Below, piece by piece: positions 1 to 8,245 of a stretch of DNA of 64,000 bases. Under the pieces are notes generated by a model, which searched no databases, was not told the DNA's origin, and was given only the letters and a program-made list of their open reading frames with translations. The stretch is from Gemmatimonas groenlandica (GTDB lineage Bacteria > Gemmatimonadota > Gemmatimonadetes > Gemmatimonadales > Gemmatimonadaceae): NCBI RefSeq assembly GCF_013004105.1, contig NZ_CP053085.1:3100001-3164000 (forward strand), read 5' to 3'. Position 1 is the first letter of the stretch. Every line of letters starts with the position of its first letter. The position numbers and the translations under genes are program-made.

Positions 1-1
1 G

Positions 2-313
2 GCGATTCTGGGTGACATGGCGACCGATCTCGATGCGGCGGCGCTCATGACGTATCGGGCGGCGTGGCATCGTGACACGCAGAGCAGCCGGAGCACCGGC
101 GTGGCCGCGATGGCCAAGCTGGCCGGCACGGAGCTGGCGCAGCAGGTGATCGATCGAGCGTTGCAGCTCCACGGCGGCCGTGGTGTGCGCGTGGGCGAAG
201 TGGTGGAGCGACTGTATCGTGATGTGCGGGCGCTGCGCATTTACGAAGGGGCCACCGAAGTGCAGCGGTTGCTCGTGGGCCGCGAAACGTTGAAGGCATA
301 CCGTCAGCGCTGA
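2..313 (+). CDS. Acyl-CoA dehydrogenase, C-terminal part (runs off left edge)
   Basis: The frame is open to the left edge, so only about the last 103 residues are visible. They form the C-terminal helical domain of an FAD-dependent acyl-CoA dehydrogenase: the stretch LHGGRGV followed by ERLYRDVR and then [10 protein letters not shown] is the family's flavin and dimer-interface signature. The enzyme would oxidise an acyl-CoA to the 2-enoyl-CoA. Its stop lies 9 bases before the start of a CoA ligase, and a RidA-like gene and an enoyl-CoA hydratase follow with overlaps, so it looks like an early gene of one catabolic operon. The substrate cannot be read from this fragment. Confidence 0.85.
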   Translation, partial: AILGDMATDLDAAALMTYRAAWHRDTQSSRSTGVAAMAKLAGTELAQQVIDRALQLHGGRGVRVGEVVERLYRDVRALRIYEGATEVQRLLVGRETLKAYRQR

Positions 314-322
314 GACCACGCC

Positions 323-1993
323 ATGACGCCGCCATCTGAGCACACCGCAGTTCCGCTGCACCCCAGTGGGCACATCGACGGCTTCGCGCGGGCGCAACTG
401 CCGCCGGTCGAACAGTGGCCGGTGATCACGCTCGAGGGTGTCTACGCGGTGCCGCCGCGACTGAACACGGCGGTGGAGCTACTCGACCGTGCCATCGAGG
501 AAGGGCACGGCGATCGCGTGGCGATCGTCGTGCCCGACGGTCTCGGTGGCTGGGAAGAGACGACGTACGCTCAACTGGCGGTGCAGGTCGACGCCTTGGC
601 GCACGTACTCGTCAACGATCTCGGGCTCGTGTCTGGCAATCGTGTCTTGTGCCGCGGCTACAATGGCCGGTTCATGACCGTAGCGTGGTTGGCGACACTC
701 AAGGCTGGTATGGTGGCCGTGACCACGATGCCGATGCTGCGCGCTGGCGAATTACGCATGGTGATCGAGCGAGCGCAGTGTAACGCGGCGCTGTGCGATG
801 CACGGCTGCTGGAAGATCTGGAGACGGCCACCGCGGGGACCCCCTCGGTTCGCGCCGTACGATGCTGGGGTGGTGACGACGCCGACGACCTGCAGCACGC
901 CATGGCGCGACACACCGCACCGTTCACGGCGTCGTCTACCTCGAGTGACGATGTCGCGCTCATTGCGTTCACCTCGGGCACCACGGGGATTCCGAAGGGA
1001 TGCATGCACTTTCATCGGGACGTGATGGCGATGTGCCGTGGTTTCTCGGCGCAGGTGCTCGGCATCACGGCCAACGATCGGTGCATCGGCACCCCACCGA
1101 TCGCGTTTACTTTCGGGCTCGGTGGACTGGTGTGCTTTCCGATGGCTGCGCGAGCCAGCGTGGTGTTGCTCGAGCGTGCGTCGCCGGAGAGTCTGCTCGA
1201 CGCCATCGCGGCGACCCGCGCCACCGTCAGCTTCACCGCGCCCACCTTCTATCGGCACATGTCGATCGCGATCCGTGAGCACCCGGCGCGTTTCGACACC
1301 GCCTCGCTTCGCGTAACCGTGTCGGCCGGCGAGGCCCTGCCCGATGCCACGCGCACGCTCTGGCGCGAGGCCACCGGCCTCGAGATGCTCGATGGCATCG
1401 GCGCCACGGAGTTGATCCACGTGTTCATCGGTGCGGCGGGCAAGGATTGGCGACGTGGTGCGATCGGCCGCGCCGTGCCCGGCTACACCATCGCCATACT
1501 CGACGACGCGTTGCGCGAGGTGCCCCGAGGGGAGGTAGGGCGACTGGCCGTGCGCGGTCCGACCGGCTGTCGCTACCTCGCCGACGCCCGACAGTCCTCC
1601 TACGTGCAAGGCGGCTGGAATCTCACCGGCGATGCCTGCACCATGGACGACGACGGCTATGTGTTCTTCAAGGCACGCACTGACGATCTCATTGTCTCGG
1701 CAGGCTACAACATCGGCGCCCCGGAGGTCGAAGGCGCGCTGCTGCAGCACGAAGCGGTAGCCGAGTGTGCGGTGGTCGGGCTGCCCGACGATGAGCGCGG
1801 TCAAGTGGTGACCGCCTTCGTCGTGCTTCGTTCCGGCATCGATGGTGACAGTGCCCTCGTGCGAGTACTGCAGGAGCATGTGAAAGCCACGATTGCGCCA
1901 TACAAGTATCCGCGGCAGGTGCAGTTCGTGAGCGCGCTGCCCAAAACCGACACCGGAAAGCTCCAGCGATTCCGCCTCAAGGAGAGCAGCTGA
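323..1993 (+). CDS. AMP-forming CoA ligase, benzoate/2-aminobenzoate type
   Basis: A 556-residue ANL-superfamily adenylating enzyme that activates a carboxylic acid to its CoA thioester through an acyl-AMP. Visible motifs in order are the phosphate loop TSGTTGIPKG (217-226), IGATE (359-363), NLTGD (433-437), the hinge region with GYNIGAPEVE (461-470) and the C-terminal catalytic lysine K546 in KTDTGK. The GYNIGAPEVE form and the overall spacing resemble benzoate- and aminobenzoate-CoA ligases rather than long-chain fatty acyl ligases; this is from family memory. It overlaps the RidA-like gene by one base (TGATG), which implies translational coupling. Aromatic acid specificity is an inference; a medium-chain or arylacetic acid is possible. 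Confidence 0.85.
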   Translation: MTPPSEHTAVPLHPSGHIDGFARAQLPPVEQWPVITLEGVYAVPPRLNTAVELLDRAIEEGHGDRVAIVVPDGLGGWEETTYAQLAVQVDALAHVLVNDLGLVSGNRVLCRGYNGRFMTVAWLATLKAGMVAVTTMPMLRAGELRMVIERAQCNAALCDARLLEDLETATAGTPSVRAVRCWGGDDADDLQHAMARHTAPFTASSTSSDDVALIAFTSGTTGIPKGCMHFHRDVMAMCRGFSAQVLGITANDRCIGTPPIAFTFGLGGLVCFPMAARASVVLLERASPESLLDAIAATRATVSFTAPTFYRHMSIAIREHPARFDTASLRVTVSAGEALPDATRTLWREATGLEMLDGIGATELIHVFIGAAGKDWRRGAIGRAVPGYTIAILDDALREVPRGEVGRLAVRGPTGCRYLADARQSSYVQGGWNLTGDACTMDDDGYVFFKARTDDLIVSAGYNIGAPEVEGALLQHEAVAECAVVGLPDDERGQVVTAFVVLRSGIDGDSALVRVLQEHVKATIAPYKYPRQVQFVSALPKTDTGKLQRFRLKESS

Positions 1994-2397
1994 TGCATCG
2001 CACGTTGCAACCAGATGGTTGGTCGCGTCCCCGCGGGTACGCCAACGGCATCTCGGCGCGCGGCCGGCAGATTCACGTGGCCGGTCAGATCGGGTGGAAC
2101 GCACAGCAACAGATGGTGAGTGACGACTTCGTAGCGCAGGCGAGGCAAGCCCTGCGCAACATCGTCGAAGTGTTGGCCTGCGACGGGGCCACACCGGAGC
2201 ATCTTGTGCGCCTCACATGGTACGTGACCGACCGCGAGCGGTACATCGCCAGCGGTGCCGCGTTGGGTGAAGCCTATCGCGAAATCCTCGGCCGTGTGTA
2301 TCCCGCGATGTCGGCGGTGCAGGTGTGCGCGTTGATGGAACCCGATGCCCTGGTTGAAATCGAAGCCACCGCCATCGTACCGGATGAGCCCCTATGA
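1993..2397 (+). CDS. RidA/YjgF-family protein lacking the catalytic arginine
   Basis: A 134-residue protein with the RidA (YjgF/YER057c/UK114) fold: VAGQIGWN near residue 30, AQARQALRNI near 50 and the C-terminal VEIEATAIVP strand. Archetypal RidA hydrolyses reactive 2-aminoacrylate-type enamines with an arginine (R105 in E. coli) in the motif PARS. Here the same place reads PAMS, with methionine at residue 106, so classic enamine deaminase activity is not expected. It sits between a CoA ligase (1-base overlap) and an enoyl-CoA hydratase (4-base overlap), so it probably acts on an intermediate of that pathway. Rid paralogues without the arginine are known in catabolic operons, but I cannot name its reaction. 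Confidence 0.85.
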   Translation: MHRTLQPDGWSRPRGYANGISARGRQIHVAGQIGWNAQQQMVSDDFVAQARQALRNIVEVLACDGATPEHLVRLTWYVTDRERYIASGAALGEAYREILGRVYPAMSAVQVCALMEPDALVEIEATAIVPDEPL

Positions 2398-3164
2398 CCG
2401 GCGCACGCGATGTGCTGGTGAGCGACTGCATAGACGGTGTCATCACCATCACGATCGACCGGCCCGATGCGCGCAACGCGCTCCGCCATCAGACCATGAG
2501 CGAGCTGGCCGCCGCGATCGAGGCGGCTGATGCCGACGACCACGTGCGATGCCTTGTGCTGGCAGGAAGCGCGCGCGCCTTCGCGGCGGGTGCCGACATC
2601 ACCGAGATGCTCGCGCTCGACGGACCGGCGCTACTGAGTCATCCGCGCACGCTTGCCTGGCAGCGGATCTGGAGCGCGGGGTGTCCGATGATCGCCGCGG
2701 TGGAAGGCGTGGCATTCGGCGGCGGCAACGAGCTCGTATTGAGCTGCGATATCGCCATCGCGGGCGCGGCGGCGCGATTCGGTCAGCCGGAGATCACCCT
2801 CGGCTGGATGCCGGGCGCGGGTGGGACACAGCGATTGGCGAGAAGTGCCGGCAAATCGATGACGATGCAGTTGGTGCTCACCGGCGACGCGATCGACGCG
2901 CCCACGGCCCTTCGCGCTGGCATCGTCTCCGAGGTCGTGCCGGCCGGCGGCGCGCTGGCCCGCGCAATCGAGATCGCGCACCGCATCGCCTCGCATCCAC
3001 GGGCGGCCACGCGACTGGCTCGGCAGGCCGTTCTGGATTCCTACACCACCACACTCAGCGACGGGCTCCTCGCAGAGCACACGTCGTTTCGCTATCTCGC
3101 CTCGAGCGACGAACGGAACGCGCGAATGCGCGCGTTCCTGGATCGCGCCCGCGCTACTTCTTGA
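2394..3164 (+). CDS. Enoyl-CoA hydratase/isomerase family protein
   Basis: A 256-residue crotonase-fold enzyme. The oxyanion-hole segments AAGADI (64-69) and AFGGGNELVLSCD (107-119) are present, and both acid/base glutamates of true hydratases are conserved (E113 in GGGNE and E133 in QPEITLG), so hydration of a 2-enoyl-CoA is the best guess. It overlaps the RidA-like gene by 4 bases and is the last visible gene of the operon. Together with the dehydrogenase and ligase it would cover activation, oxidation and hydration in a beta-oxidation-like route. Its last 11 bases overlap the 3' end of the convergent beta-barrel gene. Confidence 0.9.
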   Translation: MTGARDVLVSDCIDGVITITIDRPDARNALRHQTMSELAAAIEAADADDHVRCLVLAGSARAFAAGADITEMLALDGPALLSHPRTLAWQRIWSAGCPMIAAVEGVAFGGGNELVLSCDIAIAGAAARFGQPEITLGWMPGAGGTQRLARSAGKSMTMQLVLTGDAIDAPTALRAGIVSEVVPAGGALARAIEIAHRIASHPRAATRLARQAVLDSYTTTLSDGLLAEHTSFRYLASSDERNARMRAFLDRARATS

Positions 3165-3777
3165 ACCAGTAGCGTACGCCGAGACGCACGCCGAACATCT
3201 CGGATGTCATCTGCGCGAGCGACTCCGCCTTTCCGTTCACTTTCCACGTGCTGAAGTTGCCGCTGGTGTAGGTGCCGGCGCCCTCCACCGACATCTTGTC
3301 GGTCTGAAACACCATGACACCGACACTGACCGTGGCGCCGCCGTTGAAGGCGCTGAAGTCACTCGTCACACCGGCGTTGTCGGGATACTCGAACGCCAGC
3401 CGCCGAAGGGCAAGACCGGCTTCCGCGAATGGGCGCACGCGCGCACCGGGCGACGACATCCAGCGCAGTCCAAGATCGCCCTGCAGCACGGCGTAGTCGG
3501 TCGACTCGGTGATGATCTCCGACTTCGACGCGATGCGCGCCAGCCGGCCCACAAGCGACAAACGCGGCGAGGCGCCGTACGCGATTTCGCCGCCGAACCC
3601 AAGTGCGGTGCTACCGCTGGCTCCGGGATAGATCGCGGTGTTCATCGTACCGCCGACGCCGTGTACCGCCGCACTGATGCCAAGCGTAGACGGCGAGAGC
3701 GCCTGAGCGCCGACGGCCGGCGCGGCGACCAACAGGGCAACGAATGTCAGCGCAGCGCGGCGTACCGAGATGTGCAT
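3154..3777 (-). CDS. Exported outer-membrane beta-barrel-like protein
   Basis: About 207 residues from the ATG at 3777, chosen because it gives a clean signal peptide (MHISVRR, a hydrophobic core, then AVGAQA). An upstream ATG at 3816 overlaps the stop of the preceding gene as ATGA and would add 13 residues, so that start is also possible. The mature part alternates polar and hydrophobic residues with many Gly, Ser and Thr, and ends in GVRYWFKK, which fits an 8-strand OmpA-like barrel. No enzymatic motif is seen. It is the second gene of a pair with the NTF2-like protein gene and converges on the enoyl-CoA hydratase gene with an 11-base overlap. Confidence 0.75.
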   Translation of the reverse strand: MHISVRRAALTFVALLVAAPAVGAQALSPSTLGISAAVHGVGGTMNTAIYPGASGSTALGFGGEIAYGASPRLSLVGRLARIASKSEIITESTDYAVLQGDLGLRWMSSPGARVRPFAEAGLALRRLAFEYPDNAGVTSDFSAFNGGATVSVGVMVFQTDKMSVEGAGTYTSGNFSTWKVNGKAESLAQMTSEMFGVRLGVRYWFKK

Positions 3778-3812
3778 AGGAGAGTCCGGATGTGCGATGG
3801 AAGAGTTGACGC

Positions 3813-4781
3813 TCATTCAGCGATGTACCGCCAGGGCGCCGACGGCGAGGCGCGCCGCCAGATCGTGAAGAACGCGGAACCAGGACTGGGGGCGCTGGGA
3901 TCCTGTTGCACCTTGGGGCGGATGACGCCGAAGGTGATGCCAAGATCGCCACTCGAGGACACCAGCGCCGTATCGGCACCCCACGTGATCGTCGCCGGCG
4001 AATCACCATTCACCGGTGCCACCGCCCGCGCGATGTTGGCGGCACCCACCACGAACTGCGGATCGTCGGGGCCGCCCATGTTCACGGCATCGTCGGAGCC
4101 CATATCGGCGAACGCGCGCGACAGGCCCACACGCTGCGCGAGCTGCGAAAAGCCTGCTTCGGCATTCACAAGGCTGCGGTAGTAACGCGCGACCACGTCG
4201 GTGTTGGTGGTGGGTTTCACGATGCGGGATGGCAGCGACGGTGCGTGCGGCTCGGAGGCGAGCGGCGCAGCACCGATAGGGCGGCGCTTCCACGCGGCCA
4301 CGCGCCACCCGCGCGGCTCGCGCACCCAGTACGCCATGTACTTGGAATGCGAGAGACGGCCATCAGGATGCTCGGCGGCGAGATAGCCGAAGGTGAAGCC
4401 GTGCAGACCGTCAGCCGAGACGCCACCGCGAATCGGCGCCCACGACAGCTTCGCGACGCTGTCCGGCGACTGCAGCATGGCGCGTATGACGGCCGCCTTG
4501 CCCTTCACGATCTCGCCGCGTTGCCACGGCGCGATCACGCCGTCGGCGAACATCGCGTCGAGCGCTGCACGCATGGAGAGGTCACTGCTCGTTTTCGAGA
4601 AGGCACGATCGATCTCGAGCAGCGTCGTCACCGCCGCCAATGGCGCCGGATCCGCGACGAGGCGGTCGCTGTTGCGACGGGGCGCGGGCTGCCGCTGAGC
4701 CGCGAGGCGTGTCCCACCGTGAAGGGGGGTCAGCACTGCGGCCAACAGCAACGCCGAAGTAACGAGGAGTGTCGGGCGCAT
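3813..4781 (-). CDS. Exported protein with two NTF2-like (DUF4440/SnoaL-type) domains
   Basis: A 322-residue protein with an N-terminal signal peptide (MRPTLLVTSALLLAAVL, cleavage probably after a later AxA). Two NTF2-like segments follow: one near residues 45-165, with AMFADGVI and the typical WRVAAWKRRP end, and a second near 190-320 with RYYRSLVNAEAGF and a final WRYIAE strand. Such domains often bind small molecules or act as non-catalytic partners; no catalytic residues can be assigned. It lies 32 bases after the von Willebrand A gene, and the gap plus its first codons form a long hairpin (4760-4816). It probably shares a transcript with the beta-barrel gene downstream. Confidence 0.75.
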   Translation of the reverse strand: MRPTLLVTSALLLAAVLTPLHGGTRLAAQRQPAPRRNSDRLVADPAPLAAVTTLLEIDRAFSKTSSDLSMRAALDAMFADGVIAPWQRGEIVKGKAAVIRAMLQSPDSVAKLSWAPIRGGVSADGLHGFTFGYLAAEHPDGRLSHSKYMAYWVREPRGWRVAAWKRRPIGAAPLASEPHAPSLPSRIVKPTTNTDVVARYYRSLVNAEAGFSQLAQRVGLSRAFADMGSDDAVNMGGPDDPQFVVGAANIARAVAPVNGDSPATITWGADTALVSSSGDLGITFGVIRPKVQQDPSAPSPGSAFFTIWRRASPSAPWRYIAE

Positions 4782-4816
4782 AGATGAAATCTACGGCCCG
4801 ACACTCCCGCTCGTTA
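4760..4816 (-). promoter_or_regulatory. mRNA hairpin from a stop codon through the next start codon
   Basis: On the minus strand the sequence beginning with the TAA stop of the von Willebrand A gene (4816-4814) pairs with sequence inside the first seven codons of the next gene: TAACGAG with CTCGTTA (7 bp), a 3-base bulge, then GAGTGTCGGGC with GCCCGACACTC (11 bp). An inner TAGAT/ATCTA stem has a 3-base loop. The ATG at 4781-4779 sits at the base of the inner stem. Such a fold could end transcription or limit initiation at the second gene. Pairing is read directly; the function is inferred. Confidence 0.6.
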
Positions 4817-6127
4817 CGGCTCCCGTCTCAACAGGTGGTCATTCTGCTTTTTCCCACGTCGGGCGTTGTAGCTGCGCTGCATCTGGTACTTGGCTTCGAC
4901 CTCGCTGAACGCACGACTCTCGTAGCGCTCCGCCAGCCCCTGGAGGTCCTGCGCCTGCGCCTGAAGGTCGTCGGCAAATTCGGGATGCTCCGCCAGCGCG
5001 CTGCTCGAAAGCGAGTTCACCATCATCCGCATTTCGTCTTCCGCACCCAGCGCATCGCCCTCCCGCTGACGGCGTGCCGCCTCCTCGCGGGCCTTGGCGG
5101 CCCGAGCTAGCAGCACAGCATGCTCGACCGCCGGCACCAGCGTGGACTGCGTTTCCAGCGACGCCGCCACACCGAGGGTCATTGCGCGACGCTCCACCCC
5201 GCCGCCGTCGATGAGTACGTCGGCCGACACGACCAACGTCGCGATCGGTGCTCCACTGCCGGCCAGCGCCTCGAGTCGATCAACCGGCACGAACAGTTCG
5301 ACCAGGACTGGCTTGGGCTCGCTCGCGTAGAGATCGCCCAGATCGAACGTGAACGTGTTCGCCACCGAGGTCGCGGGCCAGCTGGAATGCGTGGCAAACA
5401 CCGCCACCGAGTCCTCCAGCGTCAGCGTGACTGAGAGCCCCTGCGCCGAGACCGACAGCAGATTCCCCATCTCTTCGGCGAGTACATCCTGCGCCTGATC
5501 GGGACGCTCGACATACCAGCTGTTGCCGCCGCCGGCGTCAGCCATCGAACGCAAGAGGTCGTCGTCGTAACCTTCGCCGACACCAATGGTGGTGGTGGTG
5601 ATCCCCATCGCGCGGGCGGTTCGGGCCAGCTCGACCAACGTGGACGGATCGGTGATGCCGGCATTGGCATGTCCATCAGTGAGCAACACGATGCGGCGCG
5701 ACGATCCCTCGAGGGAGCCGAGCATCCCGAGCGCCCGCTCCATGTGTTGGCGACCGCGGAGCCAGCCACCGCTCAGGTTCGTGCTGCCGCCGCTGTCGAT
5801 GTCGCTCACCTGTTGCACCAGCTGGACCTGGCGGGCCCGCGGGGCGGGCGGTGCCACGACGTCCACCTGTCCGTCGAAGGCGATGACGGACACCACGTCA
5901 TCGGGATGCAGACGCTCGACGGCACTGATCGAAGCGGCCTTGGCGGCCTCCAATCGGTCGCCGTCCATCGACCCGCTCCGGTCGAGTACGAGGGAGATCG
6001 CCAGCGGGGTGCGCTGGCGGTGAACCGGCACCGTGCCGGAGATGGTCAGGAGGGCCCGGACCACCACGCCGGCCGGACCGGCGGGCGGGGCGATAGGCTG
6101 GTGATCGACGAGTAGGACGGCATCCAT
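4814..6127 (-). CDS. von Willebrand factor A (VWA) domain protein
   Basis: A 437-residue protein with no signal peptide. Residues 42-230 form a VWA domain with an intact MIDAS metal site: D49-x-S51-x-S53 in DRSGSM, T116 in GGSTN and D151 in LLTDGHA. The middle is beta-rich, and the last 90 residues are helical and charged (a long Ala/Arg/Glu stretch near 350-380, possible coiled coil). The layout resembles cytoplasmic VWA proteins that bind a partner through a metal-dependent site. It is the first gene of a minus-strand group with the NTF2-like and barrel genes. No MoxR-type ATPase gene lies beside it here, so the usual partner is not visible. Confidence 0.85.
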   Translation of the reverse strand: MDAVLLVDHQPIAPPAGPAGVVVRALLTISGTVPVHRQRTPLAISLVLDRSGSMDGDRLEAAKAASISAVERLHPDDVVSVIAFDGQVDVVAPPAPRARQVQLVQQVSDIDSGGSTNLSGGWLRGRQHMERALGMLGSLEGSSRRIVLLTDGHANAGITDPSTLVELARTARAMGITTTTIGVGEGYDDDLLRSMADAGGGNSWYVERPDQAQDVLAEEMGNLLSVSAQGLSVTLTLEDSVAVFATHSSWPATSVANTFTFDLGDLYASEPKPVLVELFVPVDRLEALAGSGAPIATLVVSADVLIDGGGVERRAMTLGVAASLETQSTLVPAVEHAVLLARAAKAREEAARRQREGDALGAEDEMRMMVNSLSSSALAEHPEFADDLQAQAQDLQGLAERYESRAFSEVEAKYQMQRSYNARRGKKQNDHLLRREP

Positions 6128-6196
6128 CAGACAAACTCCGCGTTGGAGGATGTCTGTACAGTGCGAACGGGGTCTGACAGTGGCCGCCGGCGCGCC

Positions 6197-6415
6197 CTAC
6201 ACCTGACGACGGGCCATCGCCGCGAGAGCGGTCATGATGCCCCCGAACAGCACCATCACCACGCCCCAGACCAAGTTGATGTTGATCCCGCCGGATTGGG
6301 CATACATGGCCGTATCCGCGCTGGTTACGAGTCCGAAGACCGCCAGAATCGCGCCGAGCAAGAGAAAGAGCACGCCGATCGGCATTCGAAGGTCGAGATT
6401 GGCAGCACCACTCAC
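6197..6415 (-). CDS. Small two-helix membrane protein downstream of a symporter
   Basis: About 72 residues from a GTG at 6415, preceded at a good distance by GGGGGA. Upstream in-frame codons exist, but they lie inside the symporter gene. Two membrane segments are seen: MPIGVLFLLLGAILAVFGLV and a second with WGVVMVLFGGIMTAL, ending in RRQV. It starts 17 bases after the stop of the SSS symporter gene and is probably cotranscribed. Function unknown; an accessory subunit of the transporter is a guess from position only. Confidence 0.65.
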   Translation of the reverse strand: MSGAANLDLRMPIGVLFLLLGAILAVFGLVTSADTAMYAQSGGININLVWGVVMVLFGGIMTALAAMARRQV

Positions 6416-6432
6416 AGGCGAGTCCCCCGACG

Positions 6433-8157
6433 CTAGAAGAAGAGCACGTTGAGCACGACCGTGCACGTGAGCACACCCACCGCGAACACCGACGGTCGCT
6501 GATACCAGTATTGCACATCATCCACCGGCTTCGGCGTCAGAGAATACACGAGTCCTTCAAGCTCACGGTCGGGGCGCGGCGCGGTGGCCAAACTGACGAC
6601 GATCGTGACCAGGAAGCAGGTCGTGAACGCCGCGATCGCCGTCCAAAAGGTCTGCGCCATCTCGCTCGGGTACGTGATGAGCGTGGCGAAGTACCCTCCC
6701 TTCACACCGGGAGAGGAGCCCGCTGCCAGCGAGATCCCATGATGAATGGCGGGCGCGATGGTTCCTGCCACCAGTCCCCAGAACGCACCGTGTCCGGTGC
6801 TGCGCTTCCAGAACATGCCCAGCGCAAAGGTCGCAAACAGCGGCGCGTTCACGAACGCGAACACGAGTTGCAGAAACTCCATGATGTTGTTGAATGCGCC
6901 GGCCACGTACGCGGCCGCCACTGACAGCGCGATGCCGCCCACCGTCGCGGCGCGCCCCATCCAGAGGTAGTGCTCGTCGCTTGCCGACTTCTTGACGTGG
7001 GCCTGATAGATGTCGTACGTCCAGACGGTATTGAACGCGGTGACGTTGCCCGCCATGCCCGACATGAATGACGCGATCAACGCCGTGAGTCCAAGCCCCA
7101 GCATGCCGGTGGGGAACAGCTTGACCAGCATCATCGGCGTCGCGAGATCGTAGTCGAGCACCACATGGCCCAGGCTGTCCATCAACGGCGTGCCGGCTTC
7201 CGTGAGCTTGGGTGGGATAATATTGTCGCCCATCGCCAGCGCGATCATGCCGGGCACGATCACGAGGAACGGGAACAGCATCTTGGGTACAGCCGCGATG
7301 AGCGGCGTGCGGCGCGCAGCGGTCATCGAATCGGCCGCCATGGCACGCTGCACCACGAGAAAGTCGGTGCACCAGTAGCCGAACGAGAGCACGAAACCGA
7401 GCCCCATCACCATGCCGAACCACTCGATACCGATGGAGTTCGTGGAGGCCGACCCCATGCCCTGCCACGCGTGCGTGTAGGCGTACTCGGGTAGTCCTCG
7501 TTCGGTGGCCGTGGTGGCGAGTTTGCTGGTCAGGCCACCCCATCCCCCGACATTGCGCAGGCCGATCCACACCAGCGGCGCGAAGCCGAACACGATCATG
7601 AAAAACTGCAGCACTTCGTTGTAGATCGCGCTGGTGAGACCGCCCAGCAGCACGTACGCCAGCACGATACCGGCCGACACCAGCACGCTCGTGTCGAAGT
7701 CCCATCCCAGCAGCAGATTCAACAGCTTGCCCATCGCGTACATCGACACGCCGCTCGAGAACACCGTCATCGCGGCAAAGGCGAACGCGTTCAGCGTGCG
7801 AGTCTTCTCGTCGAAACGAAGCTTGAGATATTCGGGTACCGATCGCGCCCGCGAGCCGTAGTAGAACGGCATCATGAAGATGCCGACGAATACCATCGCC
7901 GGAATCGCACCGATCCAGTAGAAGTGAGCGGTCGCGATGCCGTACTTGGCGCCCGACGCACCCATGCCGATCACTTCCTGCGCGCCGAGATTCGCCGAGA
8001 GGAACGCCAACCCCGTGACCCATGGCGGCAGCGATCGCCCCGACAGCAGAAAGTCGTTCGACGTGCGCATCCTCCGCCGCAACGCCCAGCCAATGCCGAG
8101 CACGACGGCAAAGTAGATGGCCATCACAACGTAGTCCAACGCGGTGATCTGGGTCAT
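6433..8157 (-). CDS. SSS-family sodium:solute symporter (SGLT-like)
   Basis: About 574 residues from ATG 8157; an upstream ATG would add 11 polar residues. It has the sodium:solute symporter fold with about 13-14 membrane helices. The first helix reads LDYVVMAIYFAVVLGIGW, followed by the DFLLSGRSLP loop typical of SGLT/vSGLT-type members, then EVIGMGASGAKYG. Later segments include VPEYLKLRFD and GGLTSAIYNEVLQ. It would use the sodium gradient to import a sugar or related organic solute; specificity cannot be read. A small membrane-protein gene follows 17 bases downstream. It is divergent from the malQ-type gene, 88 bases away, so a link to carbohydrate uptake is plausible. Confidence 0.9.
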   Translation of the reverse strand: MTQITALDYVVMAIYFAVVLGIGWALRRRMRTSNDFLLSGRSLPPWVTGLAFLSANLGAQEVIGMGASGAKYGIATAHFYWIGAIPAMVFVGIFMMPFYYGSRARSVPEYLKLRFDEKTRTLNAFAFAAMTVFSSGVSMYAMGKLLNLLLGWDFDTSVLVSAGIVLAYVLLGGLTSAIYNEVLQFFMIVFGFAPLVWIGLRNVGGWGGLTSKLATTATERGLPEYAYTHAWQGMGSASTNSIGIEWFGMVMGLGFVLSFGYWCTDFLVVQRAMAADSMTAARRTPLIAAVPKMLFPFLVIVPGMIALAMGDNIIPPKLTEAGTPLMDSLGHVVLDYDLATPMMLVKLFPTGMLGLGLTALIASFMSGMAGNVTAFNTVWTYDIYQAHVKKSASDEHYLWMGRAATVGGIALSVAAAYVAGAFNNIMEFLQLVFAFVNAPLFATFALGMFWKRSTGHGAFWGLVAGTIAPAIHHGISLAAGSSPGVKGGYFATLITYPSEMAQTFWTAIAAFTTCFLVTIVVSLATAPRPDRELEGLVYSLTPKPVDDVQYWYQRPSVFAVGVLTCTVVLNVLFF

Positions 8158-8245
8158 GAGCGAAGGCACGAGAGGGGAACAACGGGGCACGCCCGCTCGC
8201 CATCAAACACCCCCCTGTGCTGCATGTCAAGATTATTATCCATCA

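Noticed and set aside
752-2194. Long minus-strand open frame across the CoA ligase gene.
   Set aside because: It is antisense to a well-supported enzyme gene; its translation is Arg/His-rich with no domain, as expected for a GC-rich shadow.
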